Positions 32,140 to 42,880 of a stretch of 64,000 nucleotides of DNA are shown here, one piece after another. Origin of the DNA: Bacillus sp. CHD6a (GTDB taxonomy: Bacteria; Bacillota; Bacilli; Bacillales; Bacillaceae_I); assembly GCF_001293645.1 (NCBI RefSeq), contig NZ_LBMD01000003.1, positions 232,331 to 296,330 on the forward strand. Direction: 5' to 3'. The notes under the pieces are model-generated. The model worked only from the letters and a program-made list of their open reading frames with translations. It was not told where the DNA came from and did no database searches. Position numbers and translations under genes: made by a program. Positions within the stretch are counted from its first letter, which is position 1; the number at the start of each line of letters is the position of its first letter.

Positions 32140-33021
32140 TCATCCAATTAGAGCAAAAACCATCCGATCTTTACCGTTGATGTCCAACACTACCTCCACC
32201 GCACTGTGAGGAAATGTCTTTTCCAACAACGCTTTTACCGCTTCTCCTTGTCCCATGCCTACTTCAAACGCCACAATGGCCCGTTCCTTCAGCACTTTCG
32301 GCAGCTCGTCCATGAAGCGTTCGTAAAATTCCAAACCAGAAATACCGCCAACCAATGCACGATACGGTTCAAAATCTTTTACTACTGTGGACAATCCTTC
32401 ATACTCCTTTTGCGGGATATAGGGAGGATTGGAGACGACCACATCCACTTTTATATCTTGCTCGATGAATGGAAGCAATAAGTCACCTTGGAGGAACTCT
32501 ACATCCGCGCCCAATGCTTCTGCATTATCCATCGCCACTTCCAGCGATTCACCGGCAATATCTGTCGCATGCACGTTCAGAAGGCTGTTTTCTAAAGCAA
32601 GTGTGATTGCAATCGCACCGCTTCCTGTCCCAACGTCCACGACACTCCATGTTTCGTCAGCGGAACCAGAACCGTTTCCAAAATGCTTTTTCACGCGATC
32701 TAACACGCCAACGACCAACTCTTCTGTCTCAGGTCTTGGAATCAACACCTCTTCACTGACAAAAAAGCTGCGGCCGTAGAATTCTTCTTTTCCCATTAAG
32801 TACTGCACGGGAATGCCAGCAACATGTTTATGCACGTTGAAAATGAAAGAGCTTTGCATGTCCATTGGCATCATATCTTGCATTCTACTAAAAAGCTGGG
32901 CTCGATCCAATTTCATATGATGTCGCAACAACAATTCTCCCGCATTTTCGTCGCGATCGTTCTTTTTTAAAAAAGAAGAAGCCCAGTTTAGGGCTTCGTA
33001 CACCTTCATTGCCTTCATCAT
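32140..33021 (-). CDS. prmC: Release factor glutamine methyltransferase
   Basis: A 293-residue SAM-dependent enzyme that methylates the Gln of the GGQ motif in PrfA and PrfB. It has an N-terminal helical domain, the PRPETEELV region, the SAM site [17 protein letters not shown] (about residues 125-141) and the catalytic [12 protein letters not shown]. It overlaps the prfA stop by 4 nt, the usual coupling of enzyme and target. A second ATG at 33009 is possible. Confidence 0.96.
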   Translation of the reverse strand: MMKAMKVYEALNWASSFLKKNDRDENAGELLLRHHMKLDRAQLFSRMQDMMPMDMQSSFIFNVHKHVAGIPVQYLMGKEEFYGRSFFVSEEVLIPRPETEELVVGVLDRVKKHFGNGSGSADETWSVVDVGTGSGAIAITLALENSLLNVHATDIAGESLEVAMDNAEALGADVEFLQGDLLLPFIEQDIKVDVVVSNPPYIPQKEYEGLSTVVKDFEPYRALVGGISGLEFYERFMDELPKVLKERAIVAFEVGMGQGEAVKALLEKTFPHSAVEVVLDINGKDRMVFALIG

Positions 33022-34088
33022 TTTTCCATTTGTTCCATTCTTAGCGCTTGGTCTTCCATAATCAAAGCATCAATGACTTCTTGAAGCTTTCCTTGAAGAA
33101 TCTGATCAAGTTTTTGAATGGTCAGGCCGATGCGGTGGTCGGTAACACGATTTTGCGGGAAGTTGTACGTACGAATACGCTCAGAGCGGTCACCTGTACC
33201 TACCGCCTGCTTACGGTTCGCGTCATATTCAGCTTGTACTTCACGTTGGAATTTATCGTACACGCGGGCACGAAGAACTTTCATCGCTTTTTCTTTATTT
33301 TTGATCTGAGACTTCTCGTCCTGACAGGAAACAACTGTGTTTGTCGGGATATGCGTTAAACGAACAGCGGACATCGTCGTATTTACAGATTGTCCACCAG
33401 GGCCGCTAGATGCAAATGTATCTACTCGAATGTCCTTGTCATGAATCTCAATTTCAACCTCTTCCGCCTCAGGCAATACGGCTACCGTCGCTGTTGACGT
33501 ATGGATGCGTCCGCCTGATTCTGTCTCGGGAACACGTTGCACGCGGTGAGCACCATTTTCAAATTTCAGCTTGGAATATGCACCCTTCCCTGTGATCATG
33601 AAAATGATTTCCTTGTAGCCGCCAACGCCCGTAGACGCAGCTTCCATTACTTCTGTTTTCCAGCCTTGAGCTTCTGCATATCGGCTGTACATACGGTATA
33701 GATCGCCTGCAAACAGCGCGGCCTCATCTCCACCCGCAGCACCGCGGATTTCCATGATAACGTTCTTGTCGTCGTTCGGGTCCTTCGGTAAAAGAAGGAT
33801 ATGTAGGCGTTCTGCCAAGCTTTCTTGTTGCTCTTCCAACTCAGAAATCTCTTCTTTTACCATTTCGCGCATATCGGCATCCAATTTATCCTCAAGCATC
33901 GCTTTTGCATCATCCAACTGCTCTTTAACAGCCTTGTATTCACGGTACGCTTCTACAGTCTCCTGAATATCAGACTGCTCCTTGGAGTACTCGCGCAACT
34001 TTTTCGTATCGCTGATGACTTCCGGATCACTCAAAAGCTCCGTCAATTTCTCGTAACGCATTTCTACTGCCTGCAAACGATCAAACAC
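33018..34088 (-). CDS. prfA: Peptide chain release factor 1
   Basis: A 356-residue class I release factor that reads UAA and UAG. The catalytic GGQ is in [16 protein letters not shown] (about residue 230); the codon-recognition domain and C-terminal helices are complete. I chose GTG 34088 because AGAGGTG lies 7 nt upstream and the length equals the B. subtilis protein. An ATG six bases upstream sits inside that ribosome site. Confidence 0.96.
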   Translation of the reverse strand: MFDRLQAVEMRYEKLTELLSDPEVISDTKKLREYSKEQSDIQETVEAYREYKAVKEQLDDAKAMLEDKLDADMREMVKEEISELEEQQESLAERLHILLLPKDPNDDKNVIMEIRGAAGGDEAALFAGDLYRMYSRYAEAQGWKTEVMEAASTGVGGYKEIIFMITGKGAYSKLKFENGAHRVQRVPETESGGRIHTSTATVAVLPEAEEVEIEIHDKDIRVDTFASSGPGGQSVNTTMSAVRLTHIPTNTVVSCQDEKSQIKNKEKAMKVLRARVYDKFQREVQAEYDANRKQAVGTGDRSERIRTYNFPQNRVTDHRIGLTIQKLDQILQGKLQEVIDALIMEDQALRMEQMEK

Positions 34089-34220
34089 GTGCATTCACCT
34101 CTATAAATGTATACAGAAAAATCTGCAATTATTTTTATATCTACAACATTCTAATTATAGTATAGGTTAGATGGTGCGTCAAAATCAACATAACCTCCAT
34201 TCACTTTAAACCCTGCCATC

Positions 34221-34254
34221 AAAAACAAAACCCGTCCTGAATATCAGAACGAGC
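34221..34254 (-). terminator. Terminator of the lipoprotein gene
   Basis: CTCGTTCTGA pairs with TCAGGACGGG (ten pairs with G-U) on the minus strand, followed by TTTTGTTTTTG, 6 bp past the stop. Confidence 0.8.
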
Positions 34255-34259
34255 TCATC

Positions 34260-34697
34260 TTATCTTTCTTTAATTGTCAGTTTGACGTGGTAGCGGGGAG
34301 TGACTTCTAAGAATTTCTCTTTGAGCTTTCTTTGCACACGCTTCTTTTCTTCTTTTGAAATGCCGCTCGGCGCATAAGCAGTGACTCTTGCCGTGTCACC
34401 GGTAATGTAGACTGGACCAGGTTTAAGGTCACTGTTCAGTTGAATCACTTCAGCAAATTTATTTTCGTCGTCGCCGTAATCAGGGCGATTTTCCGAAAGA
34501 TCGAGGAAGTTGGGATTTTGGTTGGTGTTGTAGTCCTCTGTGTCGAGGTCTCGCTTATAAAAACCATCTTGTTCATCATTTTTGACACCAATCAATCGTT
34601 CTCCATCAAAATCCTCGTCCGCACCAAAGCGTTGTTCGCCACTGCATCCACTAATAAAAAAAGAGCATATCACCAATAACAGGACTGCATGTTTCAT
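34260..34697 (-). CDS. Small lipoprotein, possibly YhcN-like sporulation type
   Basis: A 145-residue protein with a lipoprotein signal (MKHAVLLLVICSFFISGC, lipobox ISGC, Cys at residue 18). The middle is acidic and repetitive in DYN/DE; the C-terminal 65 residues form a conserved-looking domain (GDTARVTAYAPSGISKEEKK) similar in style to YhcN/YlaJ sporulation lipoproteins. The resemblance is weak, so the role is open. GGAGGTG lies upstream of the ATG, and it has its own terminator between tdk and prfA. Confidence 0.75.
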   Translation of the reverse strand: MKHAVLLLVICSFFISGCSGEQRFGADEDFDGERLIGVKNDEQDGFYKRDLDTEDYNTNQNPNFLDLSENRPDYGDDENKFAEVIQLNSDLKPGPVYITGDTARVTAYAPSGISKEEKKRVQRKLKEKFLEVTPRYHVKLTIKER

Positions 34698-34765
34698 GCA
34701 AACACCTCCTGTTTCTTAGCGTATCCTCTTTCTTCTTTTATCTACCGACTAAATTTAGGAAATAT

Positions 34766-35371
34766 TTATTTTTTCATTTCTTGCAGCACAGATACTTTGT
34801 GAGGAACTTCATGATGATGACGACAGCGAGGTTCGTATGATTCCGAAGCGCCCACTAAAATTATTGGGTCATCGTAGCAAGCCGGTTCTCCATTGATTAA
34901 ACGTTGCGTACGGCTTGCAGGGGATCCACAGACAGCACATACCGCTTGCAGCTTTGTGACGGATTCCGCAATGGCCAAAAGCTCCGGCATTTTACCGAAC
35001 GGCTCTCCGCGAAAGTCCTGGTCTAGTCCAGCTACAATCACACAATAGCCTCTGTTTGCCAATTCCTGCACCACTTCTACGATTTGATCATCGAAAAATT
35101 GCACTTCATCGATACCGACCACTTCTGTCTCAGGCAGCACCTTATCTAGAATCGATTGTGAAGTCGGAACAGGCAACGCTATGATCGAGGTTCCGTTGTG
35201 GGAAACAACCGCTTCATCACTATAACGATTATCGATGGCTGGCTTAAATACTTGAATTTCCTGTTTGGCAAATTGGGAACGTCTCATGCGGCGAATCAGC
35301 TCTTCGGACTTACCCGAAAACATGCTGCCACATATCGCTTCCACCCAACCGGAATGCTTCATTACATACAT
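34766..35371 (-). CDS. tdk: Thymidine kinase
   Basis: A 201-residue type II thymidine kinase of pyrimidine salvage. P-loop [14 protein letters not shown] (about residues 15-28), the Asp-containing [10 protein letters not shown] and a structural zinc site ([14 protein letters not shown] and [10 protein letters not shown]... RCRHHHEV) are intact. It lies downstream of rpmE2, as in B. subtilis, with two stem-loops in the spacer. Confidence 0.96.
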   Translation of the reverse strand: MYVMKHSGWVEAICGSMFSGKSEELIRRMRRSQFAKQEIQVFKPAIDNRYSDEAVVSHNGTSIIALPVPTSQSILDKVLPETEVVGIDEVQFFDDQIVEVVQELANRGYCVIVAGLDQDFRGEPFGKMPELLAIAESVTKLQAVCAVCGSPASRTQRLINGEPACYDDPIILVGASESYEPRCRHHHEVPHKVSVLQEMKK

Positions 35372-35402
35372 ATACGGCCTCTCCTTTTTAATAATTTTAC
35401 GT

Positions 35403-35449
35403 ATAAAAAGTGCTTAGCAGCACCGTCCAAAAAACGACTTCTAAGCACT
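35403..35449 (-). terminator. Stem-loop upstream of tdk
   Basis: AGTGCTTAG / CTAAGCACT perfect 9-bp stem, then TTTTTAT on the minus strand, ending 32 bp before the tdk ATG. It could be a second terminator for rpmE2 or a leader attenuator for tdk. Confidence 0.6.
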
Positions 35450-35467
35450 AGTTTATGTAAATAGAAG

Positions 35468-35507
35468 TAAAAAAACAGGCAAGATATAGGATAACCTGCC
35501 TGTTTTA
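35468..35507 (-). terminator. Terminator of rpmE2
   Basis: AAAACAGGCA / TGCCTGTTTT perfect 10-bp stem, T-rich 3' side on the minus strand, 6 bp past the stop. Confidence 0.85.
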
Positions 35508-35512
35508 CTTTA

Positions 35513-35758
35513 TTACTTAAGGCCGTATTTTTTGTTGAAACGCTCAACACGTCCATCAGCAGCAGCATGCTTCTGACGTCCAGTGTAGAATGGGTGAGAA
35601 TCAGAAGAGATCTCAACTTTGATTAGAGGGTAAGTAGTACCGTCTTCCCATTCAATAGTTTCGTTTGTTTTCATCGTAGAACCTGTGATGAATTTGAAAC
35701 TAGTGTTGATGTCCATGAATACAACTTTACGGTAATCCGGATGAATTCCAGCTTTCAT
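35513..35758 (-). CDS. rpmE2: Ribosomal protein bL31, type B (zinc-free)
   Basis: An 81-residue bL31. It has the family start [12 protein letters not shown] but no cysteine at all, so it lacks the zinc-binding CxxC of type A L31. It sits in the rho-rpmE-tdk position where B. subtilis has the zinc-containing type A gene. ATG 35758 has GGAG about 9 nt upstream. Upstream of it is a gap of 397 bp (to rho) with an R1 element. Confidence 0.93.
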   Translation of the reverse strand: MKAGIHPDYRKVVFMDINTSFKFITGSTMKTNETIEWEDGTTYPLIKVEISSDSHPFYTGRQKHAAADGRVERFNKKYGLK

Positions 35759-35966
35759 TCTTGTCATCTCCTTTTCGCCCTGAGTCTTTCGAAACAGAGT
35801 TATCATTCAAATGATACCAGCTATATTAGCCGCCATCACTTATCTTAAAAACACACTGAAGAAATTATATCAACTAATGACACGTTTTGCAAGATTACTT
35901 TTGGAGATATATTTAAAGGTATTGCAACCAATGTTTTCCTTGAGAGATAGTCTCCACTATAACATC

Positions 35967-36093
35967 GCTGGTGATTTCCGCCCTGGGCTTCGCTTTCCGC
36001 GGGGCGGTGCTTGAGCCTCCTCGCTGCGCTGTGGGGTCTCAAGTCTACCGCTACCTCCCGCCGGAGTCTTCGCACTGTGCTCCAATCACCAGC
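35967..36093 (+). repeat. R1 MITE-like element between rpmE2 and rho
   Basis: Full copy with termini GCTGGTGATT / AATCACCAGC and the internal block CTTTCCGCGGGGCGGTGC. It lies just downstream of the rho terminator and upstream of rpmE2. Confidence 0.85.
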
Positions 36094-36108
36094 TAGAAAT
36101 CATCTATC

Positions 36109-36141
36109 AATAAAACGCACCCCAATGAACAAGGGTGCGTG
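36109..36141 (-). terminator. Terminator of rho
   Basis: ACGCACCC / GGGTGCGT perfect 8-bp stem with TTTTAT on the minus strand, 15 bp past the rho stop. Confidence 0.8.
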
Positions 36142-36155
36142 TGAGTTTTATTTTA

Positions 36156-37427
36156 TTAGCGTTTTGCCGTTCCCGCTTTTTGGTCTTCTTCAAGCATTTC
36201 GAAGAATTCTTGGTTTGTTTTGGATTGGCGAAGTCTACGCAATAGTTTTTCTGCAAAGTCTGGAGAGTCGGACATCGTTTTGCGGATAGCCCATAGCTTG
36301 TCCAGGTGGTCTTTCGGGATAAGCAGCTCTTCTTTACGTGTACCGGAGCGACGAATGTCGATGGCCGGGAAGATGCGGCGTTCTGCAAGTTGACGGTCAA
36401 GGTGAAGCTCCATGTTACCTGTACCTTTGAACTCCTCATAGATGACGTCATCCATACGGGAACCTGTGTCCACAAGAGCCGTCGCTAGGATCGTCAAGCT
36501 TCCACCCTCTTCAATGTTACGCGCAGCACCGAAGAATCGCTTCGGACGGTGGAATGCGGCAGGGTCGATACCGCCGGAAAGTGTACGTCCACTTGGCGGG
36601 ATTACAAGGTTGTATGCACGCGCTAAACGAGTAATACTATCCATCAGAATAATAACATCACGCTTGTGCTCTACAAGGCGCAAGGCACGCTCTAGAACGA
36701 GCTCAGCTACTTTGATGTGGTTTTCAGGTACTTCATCAAATGTGGAGCTTACAACGTCTCCAGCAACGGAACGCTCAATATCGGTTACTTCCTCAGGACG
36801 CTCGTCAATCAGAAGGACAATTAATTCAGCTTCTGGGTGATTCGTTGTAATGCTATTGGCTATTTCCTTGATTAACATTGTTTTACCCGCTTTAGGCGGA
36901 GCAACGATAAGTCCACGTTGCCCAAATCCTACAGGCGCAATCAAGTCCATGATTCGCGTAGAAAGACCTTTAGGCTTTGTTTCAAGCACAATTTGACGAT
37001 CAGGATATAAAGGCGTCAATGCTGGGAAATGGACGCGTTCTTTTGCGGATTCTGGATCGTCACCATTCACTGCTTCAACGTGCAGGAGGCCGTAATAACG
37101 CTCATTCTCTTTTGGAGGGCGTACTTTACCAGAAACCTTGTCCCCGTTTCTTAAGTCAAAACGACGGATTTGGGAAGCAGAAATATAGATATCCTCTGAG
37201 CTTGGAGAATAGTTGATTGGGCGCAGGAAACCAAAGCCTTCCGATTGGATGACTTCCAATACCCCTTCCATGAACAATAGACCGTCTTTTTCGGCCTGTG
37301 CTTTTAAAATAGCAAAAATAAGTTCTTTTTTGGTCAGTTTGCTGTAGTAAGACACTTTATGCTGACGGGCAAACTCATATAATTCTTTTAATTTTAAAGT
37401 TTCTAAGTGAGAAATAGTTAAATCCAT
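36156..37427 (-). CDS. rho: Transcription termination factor Rho
   Basis: A 423-residue hexameric RNA helicase. N-terminal Rho_N helices, the cold-shock-like RNA-binding domain (EGFGFLRP), P-loop [15 protein letters not shown] (about residue 178), the Q-loop and R-loop regions and the [19 protein letters not shown] stretch are complete. ATG at 37427. Upstream lies about 430 bp without a gene, which may hold a leader for autoregulated termination as in B. subtilis. Confidence 0.97.
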   Translation of the reverse strand: MDLTISHLETLKLKELYEFARQHKVSYYSKLTKKELIFAILKAQAEKDGLLFMEGVLEVIQSEGFGFLRPINYSPSSEDIYISASQIRRFDLRNGDKVSGKVRPPKENERYYGLLHVEAVNGDDPESAKERVHFPALTPLYPDRQIVLETKPKGLSTRIMDLIAPVGFGQRGLIVAPPKAGKTMLIKEIANSITTNHPEAELIVLLIDERPEEVTDIERSVAGDVVSSTFDEVPENHIKVAELVLERALRLVEHKRDVIILMDSITRLARAYNLVIPPSGRTLSGGIDPAAFHRPKRFFGAARNIEEGGSLTILATALVDTGSRMDDVIYEEFKGTGNMELHLDRQLAERRIFPAIDIRRSGTRKEELLIPKDHLDKLWAIRKTMSDSPDFAEKLLRRLRQSKTNQEFFEMLEEDQKAGTAKR

Positions 37428-37868
37428 AAAAAGAAAACACCACTCTATTCGTTTAATTGTTTTGTACGTTTATAATCTAAGGATAAATGTTTGTATGTCT
37501 TCCAACACTGATTCAAGTCGAATTAAGTTCGAAGGATGGGAAATATATTACTAGTCGCTGCACTTTTTTAAGGATGATGAAATGGAAGTGAGGACGTTTC
37601 CCTCGTGTTTGTGGGATAAACTCTCCTTATGAAGAAATTGTAGAAGAATCGCTAGGAAGATATAAGGTAGATTTTGCATAAATACTCGTAGTATTGTTTA
37701 TTTTACCCACAAAATGGTCTTTTAAGCAACTATTTTCTGTAGACAAGCTTTGAGTATTGGCTTTATTTTCTGGGGAATATTCTTGCATTTCCCCTATTTG
37801 TGTCGAATGGGACTTGTTGTCTATTACAATATTCGGAAGGTGTGCGGGTTTTTTGACGCTGTTATATA
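37428..37868. other. Gene-free rho upstream region
   Basis: About 440 bp between rho and the terminator at 37871. It holds no convincing open frame and no periodic array. A TGTAAT on the minus strand near 37833 could be a -10 but has no good -35. A long Rho-dependent leader would fit, but this is inference. Confidence 0.35.
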
Positions 37869-37870
37869 GG

Positions 37871-37911
37871 AAAACCGTAAATGGAGTGGTTCCATTTACG
37901 GTTTTATTTTA
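37871..37911. terminator. Strong hairpin terminator, probably for glpX
   Basis: AAAACCGTAAATGG / CCATTTACGGTTTT, a perfect 14-bp stem with T-rich flanks on both sides. It lies 290 bp past the glpX stop, with two R1 copies in between, and would also insulate rho from upstream transcription. Confidence 0.85.
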
Positions 37912-37928
37912 GGGTTTGCTTTGACTCC

Positions 37929-38055
37929 CTGTTGATTTGCGTTCCAGGTGTTCGCTTTCCTAGGGGCGGTGCTGGAGCCTCCTCGGCTTTGCCTGCGGGG
38001 TCTCCACCTAGCGCTATCTCCCTCAGGAGTCTTCGCCTTTTGCTCCAATCAACAG
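37929..38055 (+). repeat. R1 MITE-like element, full copy
   Basis: Termini CTGTTGATT / AATCAACAG perfect. Internal blocks GTTCGCTTTCC, GCCTCCTCGG, GGGGTCTCCA and AGGAGTCTTCGCC are shared with the other copies. Confidence 0.85.
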
Positions 38056-38094
38056 CTAGGAATTATTAGAAACTTACGTTATTAGTTTTTCAAT

Positions 38095-38171
38095 GGTCTC
38101 GCTTCGTTGTGGGATCTCAATCTACCGTTTCTCTCCCTCAGGAGTCTCACACCTTGCACTCCAATCAACAG
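38095..38171 (+). repeat. R1 element, 5'-truncated copy
   Basis: Only the right half is present (GGATCTCAATC, CAGGAGTCTCACACC, ending CCAATCAACAG), 40 bp after the full copy and 27 bp before the glpX stop. Confidence 0.75.
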
Positions 38172-38198
38172 GGGGAATCTGAATTAACTTCCCTTATT

Positions 38199-39167
38199 TT
38201 AAGGCTTGAATACTAGGTTTGGTTTTTTCTTAATGTTGTGTTGGCCGTCGATGAAGCGGACGGTACCGGATTTTGCACGCATGACAACGGAGTGGGTGGT
38301 GGCGTTGGTGCCTTTGAATTGTACGCCTCGCAACAACTCTCCGTCGGTTACTCCTGTTGCGGCAAAGATGGCGTCATCTCCGCGTACTAGGTCTTCCATT
38401 CTTAGTACAGCGTTAATGTCCTCGATGCCCATTTTGCGGCAACGGATCAACTCTTCTTCATTTTGTGGAAGGAGTTTTCCTTGAATTTCGCCTCCAAGGC
38501 ATTTCAATGCGACTGCTGCGATTACGCCTTCTGGTGCGCCGCCCGAACCGAACAGAATATCTACACCCGTGTGATCAAACGCCGTGTTGATGGCTGCAGC
38601 AACGTCTCCGTCGTCAATTAACTTAATGCGGGCACCAGCCTCGCGTAGTTCTGCAATGATTTTTTCATGACGCGGTCTGTTCAAAATAACCGCCACGACG
38701 TCTTCAATATCTTTATTTTTAGCTTCTGCCACCGCTCTCAGATTGTCTGTAACAGATGCATTGATATCAATTTTCCCGACGGCTGCTGGACCGACGGCTA
38801 TTTTGTCCATGTACATGTCAGGTGCGTGAAGGAGATTACCGTGGTCCGCGATAGCAAGTACTGCTAATGCATTCCATCCGCCGGACGCTACGATGCTCGT
38901 CCCTTCCAGTGGATCCACCGCTACATCCACACGTGGTCCGTAGCCTGTGCCAAGCTTTTCACCGATATAGAGCATCGGTGCTTCGTCCATTTCCCCTTCT
39001 CCGATCACAACCGTCCCTTTCATCGGGACTGTATCAAACACATCACGCATGGCGGAAGTTGCCGCGCCGTCCGCGCTGTCTTTATCTCCGCGCCCCATCC
39101 AGCGTGCAGAGGATAAAGCCGCCGCTTCTGTTACTCGAATTAATTCCATGGATAAACTTCTTTCCAT
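38199..39167 (-). CDS. glpX: Fructose-1,6-bisphosphatase class II
   Basis: A 322-residue GlpX-type FBPase for gluconeogenesis. It has the metal and substrate motifs [33 protein letters not shown] and [17 protein letters not shown] 39167 ([15 protein letters not shown]) has AAAGGAG at 8 nt. Downstream two R1 copies separate it from its likely terminator. Confidence 0.95.
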   Translation of the reverse strand: MERSLSMELIRVTEAAALSSARWMGRGDKDSADGAATSAMRDVFDTVPMKGTVVIGEGEMDEAPMLYIGEKLGTGYGPRVDVAVDPLEGTSIVASGGWNALAVLAIADHGNLLHAPDMYMDKIAVGPAAVGKIDINASVTDNLRAVAEAKNKDIEDVVAVILNRPRHEKIIAELREAGARIKLIDDGDVAAAINTAFDHTGVDILFGSGGAPEGVIAAVALKCLGGEIQGKLLPQNEEELIRCRKMGIEDINAVLRMEDLVRGDDAIFAATGVTDGELLRGVQFKGTNATTHSVVMRAKSGTVRFIDGQHNIKKKPNLVFKP

Positions 39168-39307
39168 ACCTTCCACTCCTTTGGCATTCTATGAATCTAA
39201 TTATTTTTTATGGTAGGCCACGAGGTTGAGTGTGCAACCTAAGGCATTGTGCTATACTTTTCGTTAATAGTATATCACATTTGTCGGTATTTGAAAGCGG
39301 TATCTAC

Positions 39308-39353
39308 AAAAAAGAAGGAACCCGCTATATACTAAGCGAATTCCTTCTTTTTT
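39308..39353 (-). terminator. Terminator of murAB
   Basis: AAAAAAGAAGGAA / TTCCTTCTTTTTT, 13-bp perfect stem with T-rich 3' sides on both strands, directly past the stop. Confidence 0.85.
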
Positions 39354-39356
39354 TAT

Positions 39357-40649
39357 TTATGAATTTTGCATTTGTTCGATTTCTTCTTCTGTTAATTTTT
39401 CACGCCAAATCGTGGCACCTAATCCTTCTAGCTTTTCTTCTAGATGACTGTAGCCGCGGTCGATGTGTTCAAGACCTGTAACCTCAGTCAATCCGTCAGC
39501 CAGTAGGCCAGCGATGACAAGCGCTGCTCCTGCACGCAAGTCGCTTGCTTTTACTTTTGCACCTTGGAGCTGTACCGGTCCGTTGATAATGGCAGAGCGG
39601 CCTTCTACTTTAATCTGTCCGTTCATGCGACGCAGTTCATCGACGTGCTTGAAGCGGGCGGAATAGATGGTGTCTGTTACGATGCTCGTTCCTTCTGCTT
39701 TTGTTAAAAGGGTCGTCATCGGTTGCTGTAGGTCAGTCGGGAACCCTGGATGGACAAGGGTTTTTACGTCGACAGCTTTCAGTTTTTCGCCTGGAACGAC
39801 AAGAACTTGATCTTGATCATTATTGATATCGATGCGTACGCCCATTTCACGAAGCTTTGCGATTAGCGGCTCCAAGTGGGTTGGGATGACATTATCGATG
39901 ATCATCTCGCCGCCTGTTGCAGCAGCCATAATCATGTATGTACCTGCTTCGATTCGGTCCGGAATAATGGTGTGTTTACATCCGTGAAGGCTCTCCACCC
40001 CATCAATACGGATGACATCTGTCCCCGCACCTTTAATTTTAGCACCCATGCTGCTTAAAAGGGTTGCTACATCGATGATTTCCGGCTCTTTTGCCGCATT
40101 TTCGATGATCGTTCTGCCTTTCGCTTTTACTGCAGCAAGCATGATATTAATGGTTGCACCAACACTTACCACATCGAGGTAAATGCGTGCCCCTCTTAAC
40201 TCTTCAGCGCGCAGGTAGATGGCCCCTTGCTCATTTGTTACCTCTGCTCCAAGCGCTTCAAAGCCTTTGATGTGCTGATCGATAGGTCTTGGTCCTAAAT
40301 GACAGCCACCAGGCAATCCTACAACTGCTTTTTTGAAACGTCCAAGCATCGCTCCCATTAAATAATAGGATGCACGAAGCTTTTTCACTTTACCGCTTGG
40401 AAGAGGCATAGCAATCATTTGGGAAGGATCTACTGTTAGGTCTTCTCCCTCAAGCGATACGCTTCCGCCAATTTCTTCAAGCAAGCTGCTTAGGATTTCT
40501 ACATCTGATATTTGCGGTAACCCTTCAATTGTGACAGGTGTGTCCGCTAGAATGGTTGCAGGAATTAATGCCACTGCACTATTTTTCGCTCCACTTACGC
40601 GTACGGTTCCATTTAACTTGTTACCACCAAGAATTTTTAACTTTTCCAT
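39357..40649 (-). CDS. murAB: UDP-N-acetylglucosamine 1-carboxyvinyltransferase (MurA2)
   Basis: A 430-residue enolpyruvyl transferase, first step of peptidoglycan precursor synthesis. It has [15 protein letters not shown] and the Cys of the fosfomycin site in [16 protein letters not shown] (about residue 118). It is the MurAB/MurZ paralogue by position, between tal/fba and glpX, as in B. subtilis; a MurAA is expected near ywzB outside this window. It is monocistronic with its own terminator. Confidence 0.94.
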   Translation of the reverse strand: MEKLKILGGNKLNGTVRVSGAKNSAVALIPATILADTPVTIEGLPQISDVEILSSLLEEIGGSVSLEGEDLTVDPSQMIAMPLPSGKVKKLRASYYLMGAMLGRFKKAVVGLPGGCHLGPRPIDQHIKGFEALGAEVTNEQGAIYLRAEELRGARIYLDVVSVGATINIMLAAVKAKGRTIIENAAKEPEIIDVATLLSSMGAKIKGAGTDVIRIDGVESLHGCKHTIIPDRIEAGTYMIMAAATGGEMIIDNVIPTHLEPLIAKLREMGVRIDINNDQDQVLVVPGEKLKAVDVKTLVHPGFPTDLQQPMTTLLTKAEGTSIVTDTIYSARFKHVDELRRMNGQIKVEGRSAIINGPVQLQGAKVKASDLRAGAALVIAGLLADGLTEVTGLEHIDRGYSHLEEKLEGLGATIWREKLTEEEIEQMQNS

Positions 40650-40867
40650 ATAGTTCTCCCTTCAAGGCGAGGTTGGTTTCCAAAAGTGCTATTGTCTATT
40701 ATACACAATTATTACCAATCATAAAAATTTTCGTTAGCTATTAGTTTACACGAAAACTTTCTTTTCATATATGAAAATGCATGAAACTTTATCAAATCGT
40801 AATATTTGATACCATCCGCCTATATTCGACACGGACCTTTTGTCGAAAATTAGCTGAAAATAACAAA

Positions 40868-40898
40868 AAGCCCCTGCTAAATTTTTTAGCAGAGGGTA
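40868..40898 (-). terminator. Terminator of the transaldolase gene
   Basis: CCCTGCTAAA / TTTAGCAGAGGG with one bulge, T5 on the minus strand, about 85 bp past the stop. Confidence 0.7.
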
Positions 40899-40920
40899 AA
40901 TGTTTGCATATTTCATTACA

Positions 40921-40978
40921 CCGTTGTTCTCCGTTCCAGGCGCTTCGTTTTCCTCGGGCCTCTCACAGCATACAACTA
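40921..40978 (+). repeat. R1 remnant next to tal
   Basis: Short degenerate piece: CCGTTGTTCTCCGTTCCAGG, CTTCGTTTTCC, GGGCCTCTCACA, ending ACAACTAG. Most of the element is missing. It lies between the tal stop and its terminator. Confidence 0.5.
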
Positions 40979-40980
40979 GG

Positions 40981-41625
40981 TTATTGCTTGCGATTATTCC
41001 AGTCAGCTAAGAATTTTTCAATTCCCTGATCTGTTAGTGGGTGGTGGAAAAGTTGCAGCAATACTTTGTATGGAACCGTGGCAATGTGCGCTCCTTTTAG
41101 TGCCGCTTCTGTAATATGCATCGGGTGGCGGATGGATGCTGCGATAATTTCCGTCGGGATATCGTGAATGGCGAAAATGTCTGAGATATCGGAAACTAAA
41201 TCCAATCCATTTTGACCGATGTCATCCAAGCGTCCAAGGAAAGGTGACACATATGTAGCTCCTGCTCTTGCTGCCATCAAGGCTTGGTTGGCATTGAATA
41301 TAAGGGTGACATTCGTTTTGATGTTGAGGTCGCTGAATGCTTTTACTGCTTTCAAGCCATCTGGAGTCATCGGTACTTTCACCGTAATATTCGGAGCGAT
41401 TGCCGCAAGAGCTTTCCCCTCTTCAATCATGCCATCTGCATCAAGTGCAATAACTTCCGCACTGACCGATCCTTCTACAAATGCTGTAATTTCGCGAAGG
41501 CGGTCTTCAAAGGTAATGTTCTCTTTTGCTACTAGACTTGGATTTGTCGTAACTCCTGCAAGTAGTCCAAGTGCATGGGCTTCTTTGATTTCTTCAAGGT
41601 TTGCTGTGTCGATGAAAAACTTCAT
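40981..41625 (-). CDS. tal: Transaldolase-like / fructose-6-phosphate aldolase family
   Basis: A 214-residue TalC/FSA-type aldolase (YwjH) with the short TIM barrel. [32 protein letters not shown] and the Schiff-base lysine in [15 protein letters not shown] are visible. Enzymes of this size act as transaldolase in bacilli; the sequence alone does not exclude F6P aldolase. It lies 142 bp downstream of fbaA, in the same orientation. Confidence 0.92.
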   Translation of the reverse strand: MKFFIDTANLEEIKEAHALGLLAGVTTNPSLVAKENITFEDRLREITAFVEGSVSAEVIALDADGMIEEGKALAAIAPNITVKVPMTPDGLKAVKAFSDLNIKTNVTLIFNANQALMAARAGATYVSPFLGRLDDIGQNGLDLVSDISDIFAIHDIPTEIIAASIRHPMHITEAALKGAHIATVPYKVLLQLFHHPLTDQGIEKFLADWNNRKQ

Positions 41626-41679
41626 GTCATTCTCTCCTTTGTATGTAGAATATATGTTTGCGCTTTCATATTAAAAAGA

Positions 41680-41705
41680 AACAAAACCGCCGGGTATGGC
41701 GGTTC
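41680..41705 (-). terminator. Terminator of fbaA
   Basis: AACCGCC / GGCGGTT with a 6-nt loop and TTTTGTTTC on the minus strand, lying between fbaA and tal. Confidence 0.7.
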
Positions 41706-41767
41706 TGCATATCGTTGCCTTGTTGTTGGTTGAGTTGTTGTCTTGTTTTGTTGAAAAACTGTATTAT

Positions 41768-42625
41768 TTACGCTTTGTTAGCAGATCCAAATTCGCGCAT
41801 TTTGCCTTTTACTGTATCTTTGATTGCGTCGCGAGCAGGTCCTAGGTATTTACGTGGATCGTACTCTTCTGTTTTTGCAGCAAGTGTTTCACGAACTGCT
41901 TTTGCAGATGCAATTTGGTTTTCTGTGTTAACGTTGATCTTCGCTGTTCCAAAAGAGATTGCTTTTTGGATGTCATGCGTAGGGATTCCAGTTCCGCCGT
42001 GTAATACTAGAGGAACGCCAGCACGGTTGTTGATGTCTTCCATTTCTTTGAAGCCAAGGTTCGGTTCTCCTTTGTAAGGACCGTGTACGGAACCTAAAGC
42101 TGGAGCTAGGCAATCAATTCCTGTGCGTTTTACAAGCTCTTCACACTCGTTAGGGTCAGCATAGATTACGCCATCAGCGATAACGTCGTCTTCTTGTCCG
42201 CCTACTACTCCAAGCTCTGCCTCAACAGATACTCCGTGGAAGTGTGCTAATTCTACAACTTTAGAAGTTGTTTCGATGTTCTCCTCAAATGGATGGTGAG
42301 AAGCATCGATCATTACAGAAGTAAATCCAGCGTGGATCGCTTTTGCACAAGATTCAAAGCTTGAACCGTGGTCTAAGTGAATCGCTACAGGTACAGTAAC
42401 ACCGTACTCTTCCATTAACGCTTTTACTAATGCTACGATTGTTTTGAAGCCACCCATATAACGAGCCGCACCTTCAGAAACACCAAGGATAACTGGTGAA
42501 TTCTCCTCTTGTGCTGCTTGTAGAATTGCTTGTGTGAACTCTAGGTTGTTCAAGTTGAACTGACCTACTGCATAGCCTTCTGCATTTGCTTTTTTCAGCA
42601 TTTCTGTCATGGAAACTAAAGGCAT
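41768..42625 (-). CDS. fbaA: Fructose-bisphosphate aldolase class II
   Basis: A 285-residue zinc aldolase of glycolysis. It has the Zn ligands in [10 protein letters not shown] and [27 protein letters not shown] and [12 protein letters not shown] 42625 ([13 protein letters not shown]) has AAGGAGG upstream. The frame is open 42 residues upstream with no start signal. Its leader can form a stem TTTACAAAG / CTTTGTAAA (42673-42723). Confidence 0.96.
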   Translation of the reverse strand: MPLVSMTEMLKKANAEGYAVGQFNLNNLEFTQAILQAAQEENSPVILGVSEGAARYMGGFKTIVALVKALMEEYGVTVPVAIHLDHGSSFESCAKAIHAGFTSVMIDASHHPFEENIETTSKVVELAHFHGVSVEAELGVVGGQEDDVIADGVIYADPNECEELVKRTGIDCLAPALGSVHGPYKGEPNLGFKEMEDINNRAGVPLVLHGGTGIPTHDIQKAISFGTAKINVNTENQIASAKAVRETLAAKTEEYDPRKYLGPARDAIKDTVKGKMREFGSANKA

Positions 42626-42672
42626 GATAACATCCTCCTTTGTATTATATTCACTCCGAAAAGTTTTCCCGC

Positions 42673-42723
42673 CTTTACAAAGTGGTAAACACAAGGGCTT
42701 GTCCTTCGTGCATACCTTTGTAA
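42673..42723 (-). other. Inverted repeat in the fbaA leader
   Basis: TTTACAAAG and CTTTGTAAA, perfect 9-bp arms about 33 nt apart, in the 5' region of fbaA. No T tract follows. It could be an RNA fold or an operator pair; no promoter is clear here. Confidence 0.4.
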
Positions 42724-42840
42724 AAAATTTCACCCATATCAAAACTAGCATGACCCATCGGGAAACCAGTTATGTATATGAGGTCAAAAAGTGAAAAAAA
42801 TTAACGGATGATTTTTATCCAGTACTTAGCATATCAACTA

Positions 42841-42877
42841 TGTAGAAAAACGGCAACTACTGAAGTATGCCGTTTTT
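42841..42877 (-). terminator. Terminator of spo0F
   Basis: AAAAACGGCA / TGCCGTTTTT perfect 10-bp stem with T tracts on both sides, 56 bp past the spo0F stop. Confidence 0.85.
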
Positions 42878-42880
42878 CAA

